Shown here: positions 27,620 to 36,639 of the stretch, one piece after another
How positions within the stretch are numbered: position 1 is the first letter of the stretch
How the letters are laid out: each line of letters starts with the position of its first letter
DNA from: Hyphomonas sp.
Lineage (GTDB): Bacteria > Pseudomonadota > Alphaproteobacteria > Caulobacterales > Hyphomonadaceae
Reading direction: 5' to 3'
DNA: 64,000 bases
Assembly (NCBI GenBank): GCA_016124495.1
Contig: WGNP01000015.1
Coordinates: 16,735-80,734, forward strand
Notes under the pieces: generated by a model
What the model saw: only the letters and a program-made list of their open reading frames with translations
Databases searched by the model: none
Told to the model about the DNA's origin: nothing
Program-made: the position numbers and the translations under genes

Positions 27620-28825
27620 TTAATCCATTTTGTCACGATCCACCGCGCGCTGCACTTGCCTGTAAAACTCCCGCCGCGCTTCCCACTCCCCGCCCCGCAG
27701 TCCCAGCGCCGAAGTCCAGCTGGCGTTGGACGCGATCACGAGGTTGCGGTTCGGGTCGATGAAAATACCCTGCCCGAAAATTCCGTCGGCCTGGTAAGAG
27801 CCATCATCCCATGTCCACCACTGGTATCCGTACCCTTCACCGGGCGAGTTGATGTCGGCCTGTTTCTGTGTGGCGGCGGCGATCCAGCCTTCCGGCAGGA
27901 TGCTCTCGCCGTCCACCACGCCGCCGGCCAGCATGAAAAGGCCGAACCGCGCAAAGTCCCGCGTTGTCGCCTGGATGCAGCAACCGGCTATCTCGCGGCC
28001 ATCCTGTCCCAGCAGCCAGGTCGCGTCCTGCTCCATCCCGAACGGCGTCCAGATTTTCTCGGAGAGATACACGTTCAGCGTCTTGCCCGTCGCCTCGCTC
28101 ACCAGCACGCCGATCAGGTTTGTCTCGCCGGTCGAGTAGTTCCATTGCTCACCCGCCGGATGGGCCCGCGACAGACCGGCCATGTAGGCGGCGACCGTGC
28201 TGACGCCTTCGACCGGCGCCTGCAGGTCAAACCGCGCCACATCCGAGTGTGGATCTTCATAATCCTCGTTCCAGGCGACGCCGGACGTCATCGTCAGCAA
28301 CTGCGCGATGGTCACGGAGTCATACTCCGAGCCCTTCAGGCCGGAGATGTAAGTGCTGACAGGCTCGTCGAGGCTATTGATATAGCCGTCCTTCATCGCC
28401 GCGCCGACCAGCGTAGACGTCAGGGACTTGGCGACCGAAAAGCTGGTCCACCTGCCCGACGCGCTGAAATCAAGGCCGTAGCGTTCAAGACGCACCTGTC
28501 CGTTGTGCACGATGATCAGCGACGCGCTGCGCTGACTCGTAAGATAAGCATCAAGATCGAGGCCGAGATCCAGCGGCTTGCCGTCCGGCAGCGGATAAGC
28601 GGCGTCGCCCGCGGTGACCGGACGTGACCCCACGATCATCGGCACACGGTCGATCATCCGGAACCCGGCATCCCGCTGCGCCTGGCTCCAGAACAGGACA
28701 TCCCGGCCAACCGGCGGGTTCTTGAGCAACGCCCGCCAATCCGGCCCGATCAGTACCCAGCCCGCTCCCAGCAGCACCAGCAGCACAGCCAACCCGATCC
28801 CTGTGCGGCGAACCCATCCGGCCAT
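27620..28825 (-). CDS. Serine hydrolase of the beta-lactamase/class C family, 6-aminohexanoate-dimer hydrolase-like
   Basis: 401 residues with one N-terminal hydrophobic segment (about 9-27) that acts as signal anchor. The penicillin-binding fold motifs are SVAKS (Ser130, Lys133) and YSTGE (Tyr230), the arrangement seen in NylB-type esterases/amidases (Ser112, Lys115, Tyr215 in NylB). Family stretches such as FSVAKSLTSTLVG, LLTMTSGVAWNEDYEDP and GYQWWTW support this. Likely hydrolyses esters or amides at the outer face of the inner membrane. Divergent from the six-gene operon that starts at 29011. Confidence 0.87.
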   Translation of the reverse strand: MAGWVRRTGIGLAVLLVLLGAGWVLIGPDWRALLKNPPVGRDVLFWSQAQRDAGFRMIDRVPMIVGSRPVTAGDAAYPLPDGKPLDLGLDLDAYLTSQRSASLIIVHNGQVRLERYGLDFSASGRWTSFSVAKSLTSTLVGAAMKDGYINSLDEPVSTYISGLKGSEYDSVTIAQLLTMTSGVAWNEDYEDPHSDVARFDLQAPVEGVSTVAAYMAGLSRAHPAGEQWNYSTGETNLIGVLVSEATGKTLNVYLSEKIWTPFGMEQDATWLLGQDGREIAGCCIQATTRDFARFGLFMLAGGVVDGESILPEGWIAAATQKQADINSPGEGYGYQWWTWDDGSYQADGIFGQGIFIDPNRNLVIASNASWTSALGLRGGEWEARREFYRQVQRAVDRDKMD

Positions 28826-28961
28826 CTTATCCCCTCCCGTTTTTCCTGGCCCCTCCTATCTCGTCCCGCGCCGGACCGGAACCTGCCTTCCAACTCGTCC
28901 CCGTCGGTTGTTGACGCAGCGTCAGAACGATTTTGTCTCCAGAACCCGCTTGTCGGGATTT

Positions 28962-28991
28962 TTGAAACATGTTCTAATTTTTAAACATTAT
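28962..28991 (+). promoter_or_regulatory. Candidate promoter and overlapping palindrome for the 29-34 kb operon
   Basis: TTGAAA at 28962-28967 and CATTAT at 28986-28991, 18 bp apart, form a plausible sigma-70-type promoter in a locally AT-rich patch 20-50 bp before the first gene. AACATGTT (28966-28973) is a perfect 8-bp palindrome over the -35 box, and AAACAT is repeated at 28965 and 28983. It could be the operator for the TetR-type protein encoded last in the operon. Confidence 0.4.
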
Positions 28992-29010
28992 CGAAAAGGG
29001 ACCTGAGCCA

Positions 29011-29247
29011 ATGCCGGCCACCGAACTCTCGACTGTGCGCCAATCGATCCTGCCCAAGGGCGGCGACACCTGGCAGTCAATCGCTGCCCGCTGCCTTTCC
29101 GGCACACCGGAAGCCGAAGCAGTCTCCCAGTTGCAAAGCTGGAACCTGCACGTCTTCATGCGCGCCTCGGGCGCCGCCGGCAGCATGCGCGGCACAAACC
29201 CCATCCTGCCGAGCGATGTCATCTTCATCGAGCCGCCGCGCGCCTGA
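29011..29247 (+). CDS. Small LysM-like protein
   Basis: 78 residues without a signal peptide. The pattern KGGDTWQSIAARCL ... WNLHVF ... NPILPSDVIFIEPP resembles a LysM fold (GDT-start, N-x-L in the middle, L-x-x-G/D-xx-I at the end), but it is the only domain and is cytoplasmic by prediction. It is the first gene of a tight operon (2 bp to the next). An AAAAGGGA site lies upstream of the ATG. LysM assignment is by eye; function unknown. Confidence 0.65.
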   Translation: MPATELSTVRQSILPKGGDTWQSIAARCLSGTPEAEAVSQLQSWNLHVFMRASGAAGSMRGTNPILPSDVIFIEPPRA

Positions 29248-29249
29248 AC

Positions 29250-29498
29250 ATGAGCGGTGCAACGGTCAGCCAGGTCCAGATTGCGGCCGCCCATGACGGC
29301 GAAGCCGAACTGGTGCTGACGCTGTCGTTCGAGAACGGCGGCCAGTCTCTGGTCACTCTGGACGAGTTTGCCGCCCGCACGCTGCTCACGACCTGCGCGG
29401 CTGACTCGGCGGACGGTCTGATCGGCGCCAGCTGGGAACAGGTCCGCGACGCACTCGTCGCTTCATCCGGCAGGTATGCCGGCACTCAGAACACATAA
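29250..29498 (+). CDS. Small conserved-looking protein of unknown function
   Basis: 82 residues, cytoplasmic, mixed alpha/beta, rich in Ala and acidic residues (DEFAARTLLTTCAADSADGL). I do not recognise a family. It begins 2 bp after the LysM-like gene and ends 19 bp before the amidohydrolase, so it is almost certainly translated as part of the operon. It might be an accessory or subunit-like partner of the enzymes that follow. Confidence 0.6.
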   Translation: MSGATVSQVQIAAAHDGEAELVLTLSFENGGQSLVTLDEFAARTLLTTCAADSADGLIGASWEQVRDALVASSGRYAGTQNT

Positions 29499-29517
29499 AA
29501 TTAGGGAGGATTTCGGA

Positions 29518-31215
29518 ATGTACGATCTGGTGATCAGGAACGGCCGTGTGGTCGATGGCTCGGGAATGCCGGCCTACAACGCCGACATCGCGCTGAGCGG
29601 CAACCGCATCGCGAAAATCGGCCGCATCGCTGAAAAGGGCCGCAAGGAAATAGACGCTGAGGGCAAGGTCGTCTCGCCCGGCTTTATCGATCCCCACACG
29701 CACTTTGATGCCCAGCTGCTCTGGGACGGCTATGCCAAGCCCGCCCTCTCGCACGGCGTCACCACCATCGTGCCGGGCAACTGCTCGCTCTCTCTCGCCC
29801 CATTGCGCGCCGAGTTCCGCACCAAGCTCGTCGGCATGTTCAACCAGATCGAAGAGATGCCGCTGAAAGCTTTCAAGGAAGGCGTCGTCTGGGACTGGGA
29901 AACCTTCTCCGAATACATCACGCGCATCCGCAAGGGCCTCGCCATCAACGTCGCGCCGCTCGTTGGCCACTCGGTCATCCGCCTCTGGGTGATGGGTGAA
30001 GCCGCCATGGAGCGCACCGCCACACCAGAAGAGATCACCGCCATGCAGGGCGTGCTGCGCGAATGCCTCGACGCCGGCGCCATCGGCCTCTCGACCAGCT
30101 ATGTCGACATGGACGAAAAGCTCCAGCCCGTACCCAGCCGCTATGCGGACGCCGCCGAAGTCGAAGCCTTCGCCAGCGTGCTCGGTGAATACGGCCGCAT
30201 CCTGCAGATCGTGCCGGAATTCTACGACGCCGATCTCACCATCGCCCGCCTCGACCAGCTCGCAGAGATATCGCTGAAGTACGCAATCCCCACGACCTTC
30301 TCGCCGCTCTTCGTCAACGCCGACAACGTGGATGCTATCGACCGCGTCATGCGCCGCGTCGATGAACAGTTCGCCCGCGGCGCCCGGGTCTGGCCGCAAG
30401 TCCAGACCCGCCCGATCGACATCAGCTTCTGCTTCGCTGTGCCGAGCCTCCTCTTCATCCGCCTGCCTGGCTGGTACCGCATCATGCGCTTCGGCACGCC
30501 CGACCAGATCGTCGCCGCCTTCAAGGACCCCGCGACCCGCGAGAAGCTCGTCGCCGAGTCCGCTGTCTACAACGCCCTCTGGCCGAAACTCCGCCTGCGG
30601 CTGGTGCAGACCGAAGCGAACCAGAAATATGTCGGCATGACCGTCGGCGAAATCGCTGCCGCACGCGCGACCACGCCGATTGACGTGATGATCGACCTCT
30701 CCATCGAAGAGCACCTCGACGCCCACTTCCTCGCCGCAGACATGGGCCACAACTGCGATGAACGCGTCGGCGCCCTGCTCAAGCACCCCCGCGTCCACAT
30801 CGGCGCCAGCGATGGCGGCGCACACATCCTGTCCTTCTCGACCTACGGCGACACCGGCTTCCTGTTCGCGCACTATGTCCGCGAACTGAACGCCATGTCG
30901 ATCGAATCCGCCGTCAAGAAGATCACGTCCGATACGGCCAGTATCTGGGGCATCCCCGACCGCGGCCTCCTGCAGCAGGGCTACATCGCCGATATCGTGA
31001 TCTTCGATCCGCAGACGATCAATCGCGGCGAAGAGAAATACGTCCAGGACGTTCCGGGTGATGGCAGCCGCTATGTCCGGGACGCCATGGGTGTGGATAC
31101 GGTGATTGTCGGCGGCGGTGTCGCCTGGACGGCGGTCGCCGGTTACAATGCCGACACGCGAGGCCAGATCCTGCCCGGCGAGATGCAGGACACCCGCACG
31201 CTGGTGCCGGCATGA
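29518..31215 (+). CDS. N-acyl-D-amino-acid deacylase-like amidohydrolase
   Basis: 565-residue cytoplasmic metal-dependent hydrolase of the D-aminoacylase branch. The N-terminal beta-strand domain starts MYDLVIRNGRVVDGSG, then the metal motif DPHTHFDAQ (His60, His62) and PGNCSL (Cys89, corresponding to the zinc Cys of D-aminoacylases). GASDGGAH near residue 434 provides the later Asp. The C-terminus returns to the urease-type barrel (GYIADIVIFD). Substrate could be an N-acylated amino acid or a cyclic amide. The ATG has a perfect AGGGAGGA site, so the 14-codon longer frame is rejected. Confidence 0.9.
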   Translation: MYDLVIRNGRVVDGSGMPAYNADIALSGNRIAKIGRIAEKGRKEIDAEGKVVSPGFIDPHTHFDAQLLWDGYAKPALSHGVTTIVPGNCSLSLAPLRAEFRTKLVGMFNQIEEMPLKAFKEGVVWDWETFSEYITRIRKGLAINVAPLVGHSVIRLWVMGEAAMERTATPEEITAMQGVLRECLDAGAIGLSTSYVDMDEKLQPVPSRYADAAEVEAFASVLGEYGRILQIVPEFYDADLTIARLDQLAEISLKYAIPTTFSPLFVNADNVDAIDRVMRRVDEQFARGARVWPQVQTRPIDISFCFAVPSLLFIRLPGWYRIMRFGTPDQIVAAFKDPATREKLVAESAVYNALWPKLRLRLVQTEANQKYVGMTVGEIAAARATTPIDVMIDLSIEEHLDAHFLAADMGHNCDERVGALLKHPRVHIGASDGGAHILSFSTYGDTGFLFAHYVRELNAMSIESAVKKITSDTASIWGIPDRGLLQQGYIADIVIFDPQTINRGEEKYVQDVPGDGSRYVRDAMGVDTVIVGGGVAWTAVAGYNADTRGQILPGEMQDTRTLVPA

Positions 31216-32171
31216 GCTGGCCTGGCGTCTCCCAGCGCCGGGTTGCCACGAACGGAATTTCCCTGAACATTGCCGAGGCGGGCGAAGGCCCCCTCGTGCT
31301 CCTGCTGCACGGATTTCCCGAGTCCTGGTATTCCTGGCGTCACCAGTTCGCGCCCCTCGCAGCGGCCGGCTACCACGTCGTCGCGCCCGACATGCGCGGC
31401 TATGGCAAGAGCGACAGGCCCGCCGGGATCACGGCCTATTGCCAGTCCGAAGTTGTCAAGGACATCATCGGCCTCGTTCCCGCCCTCGGCTACAAGACCG
31501 CCATCGTCATCGGCCATGACTGGGGCGCGCCCACCGCCTGGGCCGCCGCACTCAATCATCCGGATGTGGTGACCGGCGTCGGCGGACTGTCTGTCCCCTT
31601 CATGCCCCGCTCGCCGGTCCAGCCGATGCCGATGCTGCGCGAGATGTTCAAGGGCCAGTTCTTCTACCAGCTCTATTTCCAGGAACCCGGCGTCGCCGAA
31701 GCCGAGTTCGAACGCGACATCCGCATGTGCCTGAAGAAGTTCCTGGTGCTCGGCGGCGGCGAGACAGACCTCGCCTCGCTTCCGGTGAAAGGCGAACACG
31801 ACGACATGTTCTCGAACATGCCGGAACCGAAGACCCTCCCGAAATGGCTGACCGAAGCCGACCTCGATTTCTTTGTCGAAGAATTCTCCCGCTCCGGCCT
31901 GCGCGGCCCGCTCAACTATTACCGCAACCACGACCTCTACTGGGAACTCACCAGCAACGCCCCGACCACGGTTCGCCAACCGGCAATGTACGTGGCCGGA
32001 ACACATGACGGCGTGGTGATGATGGCTGCCGCAGGCATTGAGATGATGCCGCATTTCGTAACCGATCTTCGGATCAACAAGATGATCCCCGGCATCGGCC
32101 ACTGGACCCAGCAGGAAGCGCCCGGCGCGGTCAACGAACTCATCCTGGACTTCCTCAAGCAGATCGATTGA
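31212..32171 (+). CDS. Epoxide hydrolase-like alpha/beta hydrolase
   Basis: 319 residues. HGFPESWYSW (HGxP oxyanion motif, 33-36), APDMRGYGKSD and GHDWGAPTAW with the nucleophile Asp103 are typical of soluble epoxide hydrolases and related dehalogenases. His in GIGHWTQQE near 298 closes the triad. Predicted to open an epoxide to a diol. The ATG overlaps the amidohydrolase stop (ATGA). In this operon it may act downstream of the FAD oxidoreductase if that enzyme makes an epoxide; that link is inference. Confidence 0.9.
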   Translation: MSWPGVSQRRVATNGISLNIAEAGEGPLVLLLHGFPESWYSWRHQFAPLAAAGYHVVAPDMRGYGKSDRPAGITAYCQSEVVKDIIGLVPALGYKTAIVIGHDWGAPTAWAAALNHPDVVTGVGGLSVPFMPRSPVQPMPMLREMFKGQFFYQLYFQEPGVAEAEFERDIRMCLKKFLVLGGGETDLASLPVKGEHDDMFSNMPEPKTLPKWLTEADLDFFVEEFSRSGLRGPLNYYRNHDLYWELTSNAPTTVRQPAMYVAGTHDGVVMMAAAGIEMMPHFVTDLRINKMIPGIGHWTQQEAPGAVNELILDFLKQID

Positions 32172-32183
32172 ACGCCAACGCCC

Positions 32184-33710
32184 ATGTCAAAAACCGAAAC
32201 AGTCATCGTCATCGGCGCCGGCATTGCCGGCCTCTGCACGGCGCTTATGCTCGCACCGAGCGGGCGGGCTATAACACTGCTCGAACGTGACGGACCCATC
32301 GAAAACCAGGATCCGGACCAGCTTTTCCGCGACTGGCGCCGCACGGGCGTCGGCCAGGTGCGCCAGAGCCATGCCTTCCTTGCGCGGCTGCGGACCATCA
32401 TGAAGGCCGAGCATCCCCTTTTGCTGGAGCAGCTGAAAGCCCTCGGCGTGCGTGAACTGACGTTCGACAACATGCTCACCGCGCCGCAGCAGGCACTCTA
32501 CACCCCCCAGCCGCAGGACGAAGAACTCACCTTCATCACCAGCCGCCGCACGACGCTCGAATTCGCCATGCGCCGCTATGTCGAAACGCTCGGCAACGTG
32601 GCGATCCGCTCCGGCTTCCTCGTGCGCCGCCTCGTCACGTCCAGGGCAGAGGACGGCGTCATCACTGTCTCAGGCGTCACCGGTGAGCAGGAGGGCGCCG
32701 GGATCACGCTGACCGCAGATGTCATTGTCGACACCACCGGCAAGAACGGGTTCACGTTCGACCAGCTGGTCGAGGAAGGCGCGAATGTCCGGGAAGAAAA
32801 TGAAGGTGCCGGCATCCTCTATTTCACTAAGCATTACCGCCTGAAACCGGGCCAGCAGGAGCCCGACCGCAACGAACACCCGCCCGCCAGCGGCGACCTC
32901 GGTTACCTCAAATACGGCGTCTTCCCGGGCGATAATGGCAACTTCTCCATCACTATCGCCCTGCCGGAAGTTGAACTCGAACTGCGCAAGTCGATCCTCA
33001 ATCCTGCAATCTTCCACCAGATCACGCTGAACCTCCCCGGCCTCCATCCGTGGACGAACAGCACCCGGTCCGAGCCGACCAGCAAGGTGTTCGGCATGGG
33101 CAATCTCGTCAGCCGCTGGCGCGATCTCGTCATCGAGGGCAAGCCCGCCACGCACGGCTACTTTGCCCTCGGCGACACGCTGATCCGCACCAACCCGCTC
33201 TACGGCCGGGGCTGCTCATTTGCTGCCGTGGGCGCGCAGCTGCTGCGCCGGACGCTGGACGAGACTGGCGACCCTGCCCAGCGGGCGATCCTGCTCCACC
33301 AGCGCCTCGAATCGGAGCTGCGCCCCTTCTATCTCACCCAGCGCCGTCAGGACCGGTCCGCCATCAAGCGTGCCCGCGAAACGCTGACGCCCGGCTTTAA
33401 GCCGAAGTTCAAGGCCAGACTGATGCAGAGCTTCATCGATGACGGCATCCGTATTGCCGTTCGCTCTGACGTCCGCCTGCTGCGCGAAGCGATGCGCGGC
33501 TTCCACATGCTCGAGCATCCGGACAAGTGGCTGGGCAAGCCGAACAATCTCGCCACGGTCCTTTATTACTGGGCGCGCGGCAGGAAACTCAACGCCGCCG
33601 CCTATCCGCCGAGCGCGGGACCGGAGCGCCAGGAAATGATGCAGGCCCTGAACCTCGACTACCGGGCCGACCTCATCCAGCTACCCGAAGAAACCCGGCT
33701 CGCTGCATGA
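32184..33710 (+). CDS. FAD-dependent oxidoreductase (monooxygenase/geranylgeranyl-reductase-like)
   Basis: 508-residue flavoprotein. The N-terminus has the Rossmann fingerprint VIVIGAGIAGLCTALML and TLLERD. A mid region has VDTTGKNG and the second FAD-binding motif YFALGDTLIRTNPLYGRGCSFAAVGA, matching the GD motif of group A flavin monooxygenases and halogenases. Tryptophan-halogenase landmark residues were not evident. There is no separate reductase domain. It follows the epoxide hydrolase by 12 bp and its stop overlaps the TetR start. Product unknown. Confidence 0.85.
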   Translation: MSKTETVIVIGAGIAGLCTALMLAPSGRAITLLERDGPIENQDPDQLFRDWRRTGVGQVRQSHAFLARLRTIMKAEHPLLLEQLKALGVRELTFDNMLTAPQQALYTPQPQDEELTFITSRRTTLEFAMRRYVETLGNVAIRSGFLVRRLVTSRAEDGVITVSGVTGEQEGAGITLTADVIVDTTGKNGFTFDQLVEEGANVREENEGAGILYFTKHYRLKPGQQEPDRNEHPPASGDLGYLKYGVFPGDNGNFSITIALPEVELELRKSILNPAIFHQITLNLPGLHPWTNSTRSEPTSKVFGMGNLVSRWRDLVIEGKPATHGYFALGDTLIRTNPLYGRGCSFAAVGAQLLRRTLDETGDPAQRAILLHQRLESELRPFYLTQRRQDRSAIKRARETLTPGFKPKFKARLMQSFIDDGIRIAVRSDVRLLREAMRGFHMLEHPDKWLGKPNNLATVLYYWARGRKLNAAAYPPSAGPERQEMMQALNLDYRADLIQLPEETRLAA

Positions 33711-34399
33711 CCGATGCGACCACCGCGCACGATCTGGGCCGGCGCGAACAGGCGAAAGCCGACCGCCGGCTGAAGATCGTGCGCGCTGCGCGCGATCTGA
33801 TTCGCGAGACCGGGGACACGAACCTCTCCATGCGGATGATCGCGCAGCGCGCCGAAGTCAGCGTCGCAACACCCTACAACCTGTTTGGCTCGAAACGCGC
33901 CGTCGTCATGGCCGTCCTCGAGGATGAGCGCGATTTCCTGCACCGGTTCATGGCGCTGAAAGTCGACAATGCCATCGACCGCATCTTCGAAGCACATGCG
34001 CTGGGCGCTGGCTACTTCATTCAGGACCCGGACTTTTACCGGCCGCTCTGGAAAGCGCTTCTGGACACTAACGGCGAAGACAATACCGGTCTCGCGACGC
34101 CCGAGCGCCAGGAACAGACGCGCGCCGCCTGGCGCTGGCTGATCGTGCAGGCCCAGGACGAAGGCCTGCTGCAGGCCGCCATGCCCGCCGAAATCCTGGA
34201 ACGGACGCTCTCGCATCTCGGCAATGGCATCATGCTCAGCTGGGCGATGGGCACTCTGCCAACACGTGAACTGCTGCCCACGGCCGCCCTCGGCTACGCC
34301 CTCATCCTCGCTTCGGCCGCGACGCCCACAGGCCGCCCCCTCCTCGACAGGCAGATTTCCGGAAATCGCAAGCTGCTCGCCAAACCAGGCGACAGGTAG
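33707..34399 (+). CDS. TetR-family transcriptional regulator
   Basis: 230 residues. The N-terminal HTH is RRLKIVRAARDLIRETGDT-type: IVRAARDLI, MIAQRAEVSVATPYNLFGSKRAVVMAVL (residues about 41-68). The C-terminal ligand-binding half is helical and unassigned. Translation is coupled to the FAD oxidoreductase (ATGA overlap), so it is the last gene of the operon and probably autoregulates it through the upstream palindrome. It converges with the LOG gene (3-bp gap). Confidence 0.92.
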   Translation: MTDATTAHDLGRREQAKADRRLKIVRAARDLIRETGDTNLSMRMIAQRAEVSVATPYNLFGSKRAVVMAVLEDERDFLHRFMALKVDNAIDRIFEAHALGAGYFIQDPDFYRPLWKALLDTNGEDNTGLATPERQEQTRAAWRWLIVQAQDEGLLQAAMPAEILERTLSHLGNGIMLSWAMGTLPTRELLPTAALGYALILASAATPTGRPLLDRQISGNRKLLAKPGDR

Positions 34400-34402
34400 C
34401 CG

Positions 34403-35152
34403 TCAGCTCTCCCCCGTCCCTTCAAGCAGCCCGCGCGCCGTCAGGCTCTCCCACGCCGCTTCCACATCATCCACGATGTCGAACAGGTCCAGATCCTGCG
34501 GACTGATCATGCCGGTCTCGGCCAGTGCTTCGAAGTTGATGATCCGTGTCCAGAACGCCCGGTCATAAAGCACGACCGGAATGGCCGGCGCTTTGCCCGT
34601 CTGCGAAAGTGTCAGCAGTTCGAAGAGTTCATCCAAAGTCCCGAAGCCGCCGGGGAAAATCACCAGCGCGCGCGCACGCATGGCGAAATGCATCTTTCGC
34701 ATGGCGAAATAGTGAAACCTGAAGCTGAGCTGCGGAGTGATGAACGGGTTCGGCGCCTGCTCATGCGGTATAGAGATGTTGAGGCCGATGGACAGGGCGC
34801 CCGCGTCCTGCGCGCCGCGGTTGGCCGCTTCCATGATCCCAGGGCCGCCGCCGGTCACGATGACATTGTCGAGCCAGGGCCCGCGGTCTGCAAGCGCCCC
34901 GCCGCGCTCGGAGGCAATCTGCGCAAAGGTTCGCGCGGCATTGTATGTTTTCGCCTGCCAGTCGCCCCCATCTTCACGGATCCGTGCGCTGCCGAACACC
35001 ACGATCGTCGAGCGGATGCGGCGCGCGCGCATATGCGCCTCTGCCTTCGCATACTCCATCATGAACCGCGCGCCGCGCATTGAATCGCCGAGGATGAACT
35101 CCTGGTCCAGCGCCGCCAGTTGATAGCTTTCGTCTTTCGTCAGGTCAGTCAT
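34403..35152 (-). CDS. LOG-family (TIGR00730-like) protein, possible cytokinin-riboside monophosphate phosphoribohydrolase
   Basis: 249 residues with the lysine-decarboxylase-like signature of LOG proteins: VTGGGPGIMEAANRGA and FPGGFGTLDELFELLTL. These act on nucleoside 5'-monophosphates, releasing the base; they are not lysine decarboxylases. The N-terminal extension and TIVVFGSAR start suggest the longer LOG subtype. Single cytoplasmic gene, convergent with the TetR regulator and divergent from DUF302. Physiological substrate unknown. Confidence 0.9.
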   Translation of the reverse strand: MTDLTKDESYQLAALDQEFILGDSMRGARFMMEYAKAEAHMRARRIRSTIVVFGSARIREDGGDWQAKTYNAARTFAQIASERGGALADRGPWLDNVIVTGGGPGIMEAANRGAQDAGALSIGLNISIPHEQAPNPFITPQLSFRFHYFAMRKMHFAMRARALVIFPGGFGTLDELFELLTLSQTGKAPAIPVVLYDRAFWTRIINFEALAETGMISPQDLDLFDIVDDVEAAWESLTARGLLEGTGES

Positions 35153-35279
35153 GCACTTTCAATCCTGCTGGAGGGCTACCTGCCCACCTAGTGGCGCGCG
35201 CGCCAGCCTGTGGCAACTACGGGTCTCGCGCAACAGCCGGCGCAGGCGTATCCTGTTTCTTCACAGGAGCTTTATCCAC

Positions 35280-35666
35280 ATGTCTTACACAATCACACGC
35301 GCCATCAGCGGCGCATCCTTTGACGACGTTGACGCCCGGGTCCGCAAGGCGCTTGCCAGTTCCGGGTTCGGTGTCCTCACCGAAATTGATGTTCAGGCCA
35401 CGATGAAGAAGAAACTCGGCGCCGATATGCCGGCCTACCGGATACTCGGCGCCTGCAATCCGCAGATGGCCTTCCAGGCTATCGCCATGGAGCCCCGCGT
35501 TGGCGCCATGCTGCCGTGTAATGTTATCCTCCGGCAGATCGAAGGGGCTGTGGAGGTCAGTGCGATTGACCCCGCCGCGTCCATGCAGGCGATCGACAAC
35601 GCTGAACTTCACGCGGTTGCCGGCCAGGTGCGGGCCCTGCTGAAAACCGCGATTGAGGCGATCTGA
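35280..35666 (+). CDS. DUF302-domain protein
   Basis: 128 residues, a single DUF302 domain: VRKALASSGFGVLTEIDV, KLGADMPAYRILGACNP and MLPCNVILRQ are characteristic. No signal peptide. An AGGAG site 7-8 bases before ATG 35280 decides the start over the longer frame. DUF302 genes often accompany stress or sulfur/metal genes; here the next gene is a universal stress protein. Function unknown. Confidence 0.88.
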   Translation: MSYTITRAISGASFDDVDARVRKALASSGFGVLTEIDVQATMKKKLGADMPAYRILGACNPQMAFQAIAMEPRVGAMLPCNVILRQIEGAVEVSAIDPAASMQAIDNAELHAVAGQVRALLKTAIEAI

Positions 35667-35791
35667 GCCTGGTCGTGCCGGAGATGGCGGCTCACCTGCG
35701 TACTTTTCCGGATAGCCTCACCAGAAGCAAAGGCTCACGGTCCCCTGCAGGCGTCGCTCCCCTGCGCGCACAAACCCAGGAGGCCTTATCC

Positions 35792-36631
35792 ATGGCAGTT
35801 CGCGACATCTCTGTGTGCATCTCGTCGCTAGAGACTGACTTCTCCCTGCTTCATCAGGGCGCCGGCCTCGCCGCCGCCTGGGAAGCTCATCTGAGCTGCT
35901 GCGTCGTTGGCATCCAGCCCGCACCCGTCTACTCGGACGGCATGTTCGTCTCTCTCGACATCATCGCGGGCCAGATGCAGGCAGGTGAAGAGGACATCCT
36001 GCGCTTCCGCAAGAACCTCCACATACATATGCAGGAGAACCTGCCGGCGATTGAGCTGCGCGAAACGCGCGCGTTTGCGTCGGGCATCGCCGAGGCTACC
36101 TCGATGTATGCGCGGTATGCGGACATGCTGGTGGCGCGCATGCCGGAGAAGACCGACACGGCGCGCCATGGCGAGATCATTGAGGGGGCTCTGTTTGGCG
36201 GCGGGCGGCCCGTTCTCGTCCTGCCGAAGGCGTGGAAGCCCGCGCCGCTGGGTGCCCGGGTCCTGCTTGCATGGGATGCCAGTCGCGAAGCGTCGCGCGC
36301 CATCCATGATGCGTTGCCCCTGCTCGCGCCTGGCGCCGAAGTGTGCGTCACCACGGTCGATGCCCAGATCGGCTGGAAGAAACATGGCGAAGCGCCGGGT
36401 CTCGATATCGCCGCGCATCTCGCCCGTCATGGACTGCGTGTCACGGTGCGCAATGAGGACAGTCTCGGCAGGCCGGTGGGCGAGCGCCTTGCCGAAAGTG
36501 CCAGCAATTTCAATGCAGACCTGATTGTCATGGGCGCTTACCGGCACCCAAAGCTCGCCCAGCGCCTGATGGGCGGCCCCAGCCATTTTCTGATCGCCGA
36601 ATCTCCGCTACCCGTATACCTGTCGCATTGA
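35792..36631 (+). CDS. Universal stress protein (UspA-like, tandem type)
   Basis: 279 residues made of two UspA-like halves. The second half shows ARVLLAWDASREASRAIHDALPLL and the ATP-site pattern DLIVMGAYRHPKLAQRLMGG-type (GAYRHPKLAQ, GGPSHFLIAESPLPV). The first half is more diverged. Cytoplasmic. A near-perfect AGGAGG precedes ATG 35792, so the longer frame (from 35675) is rejected. The TTG/ATG of the next gene overlaps its stop, suggesting co-transcription with the cytochrome. Confidence 0.88.
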   Translation: MAVRDISVCISSLETDFSLLHQGAGLAAAWEAHLSCCVVGIQPAPVYSDGMFVSLDIIAGQMQAGEEDILRFRKNLHIHMQENLPAIELRETRAFASGIAEATSMYARYADMLVARMPEKTDTARHGEIIEGALFGGGRPVLVLPKAWKPAPLGARVLLAWDASREASRAIHDALPLLAPGAEVCVTTVDAQIGWKKHGEAPGLDIAAHLARHGLRVTVRNEDSLGRPVGERLAESASNFNADLIVMGAYRHPKLAQRLMGGPSHFLIAESPLPVYLSH

Positions 36632-36639
36632 AGGTGCTC

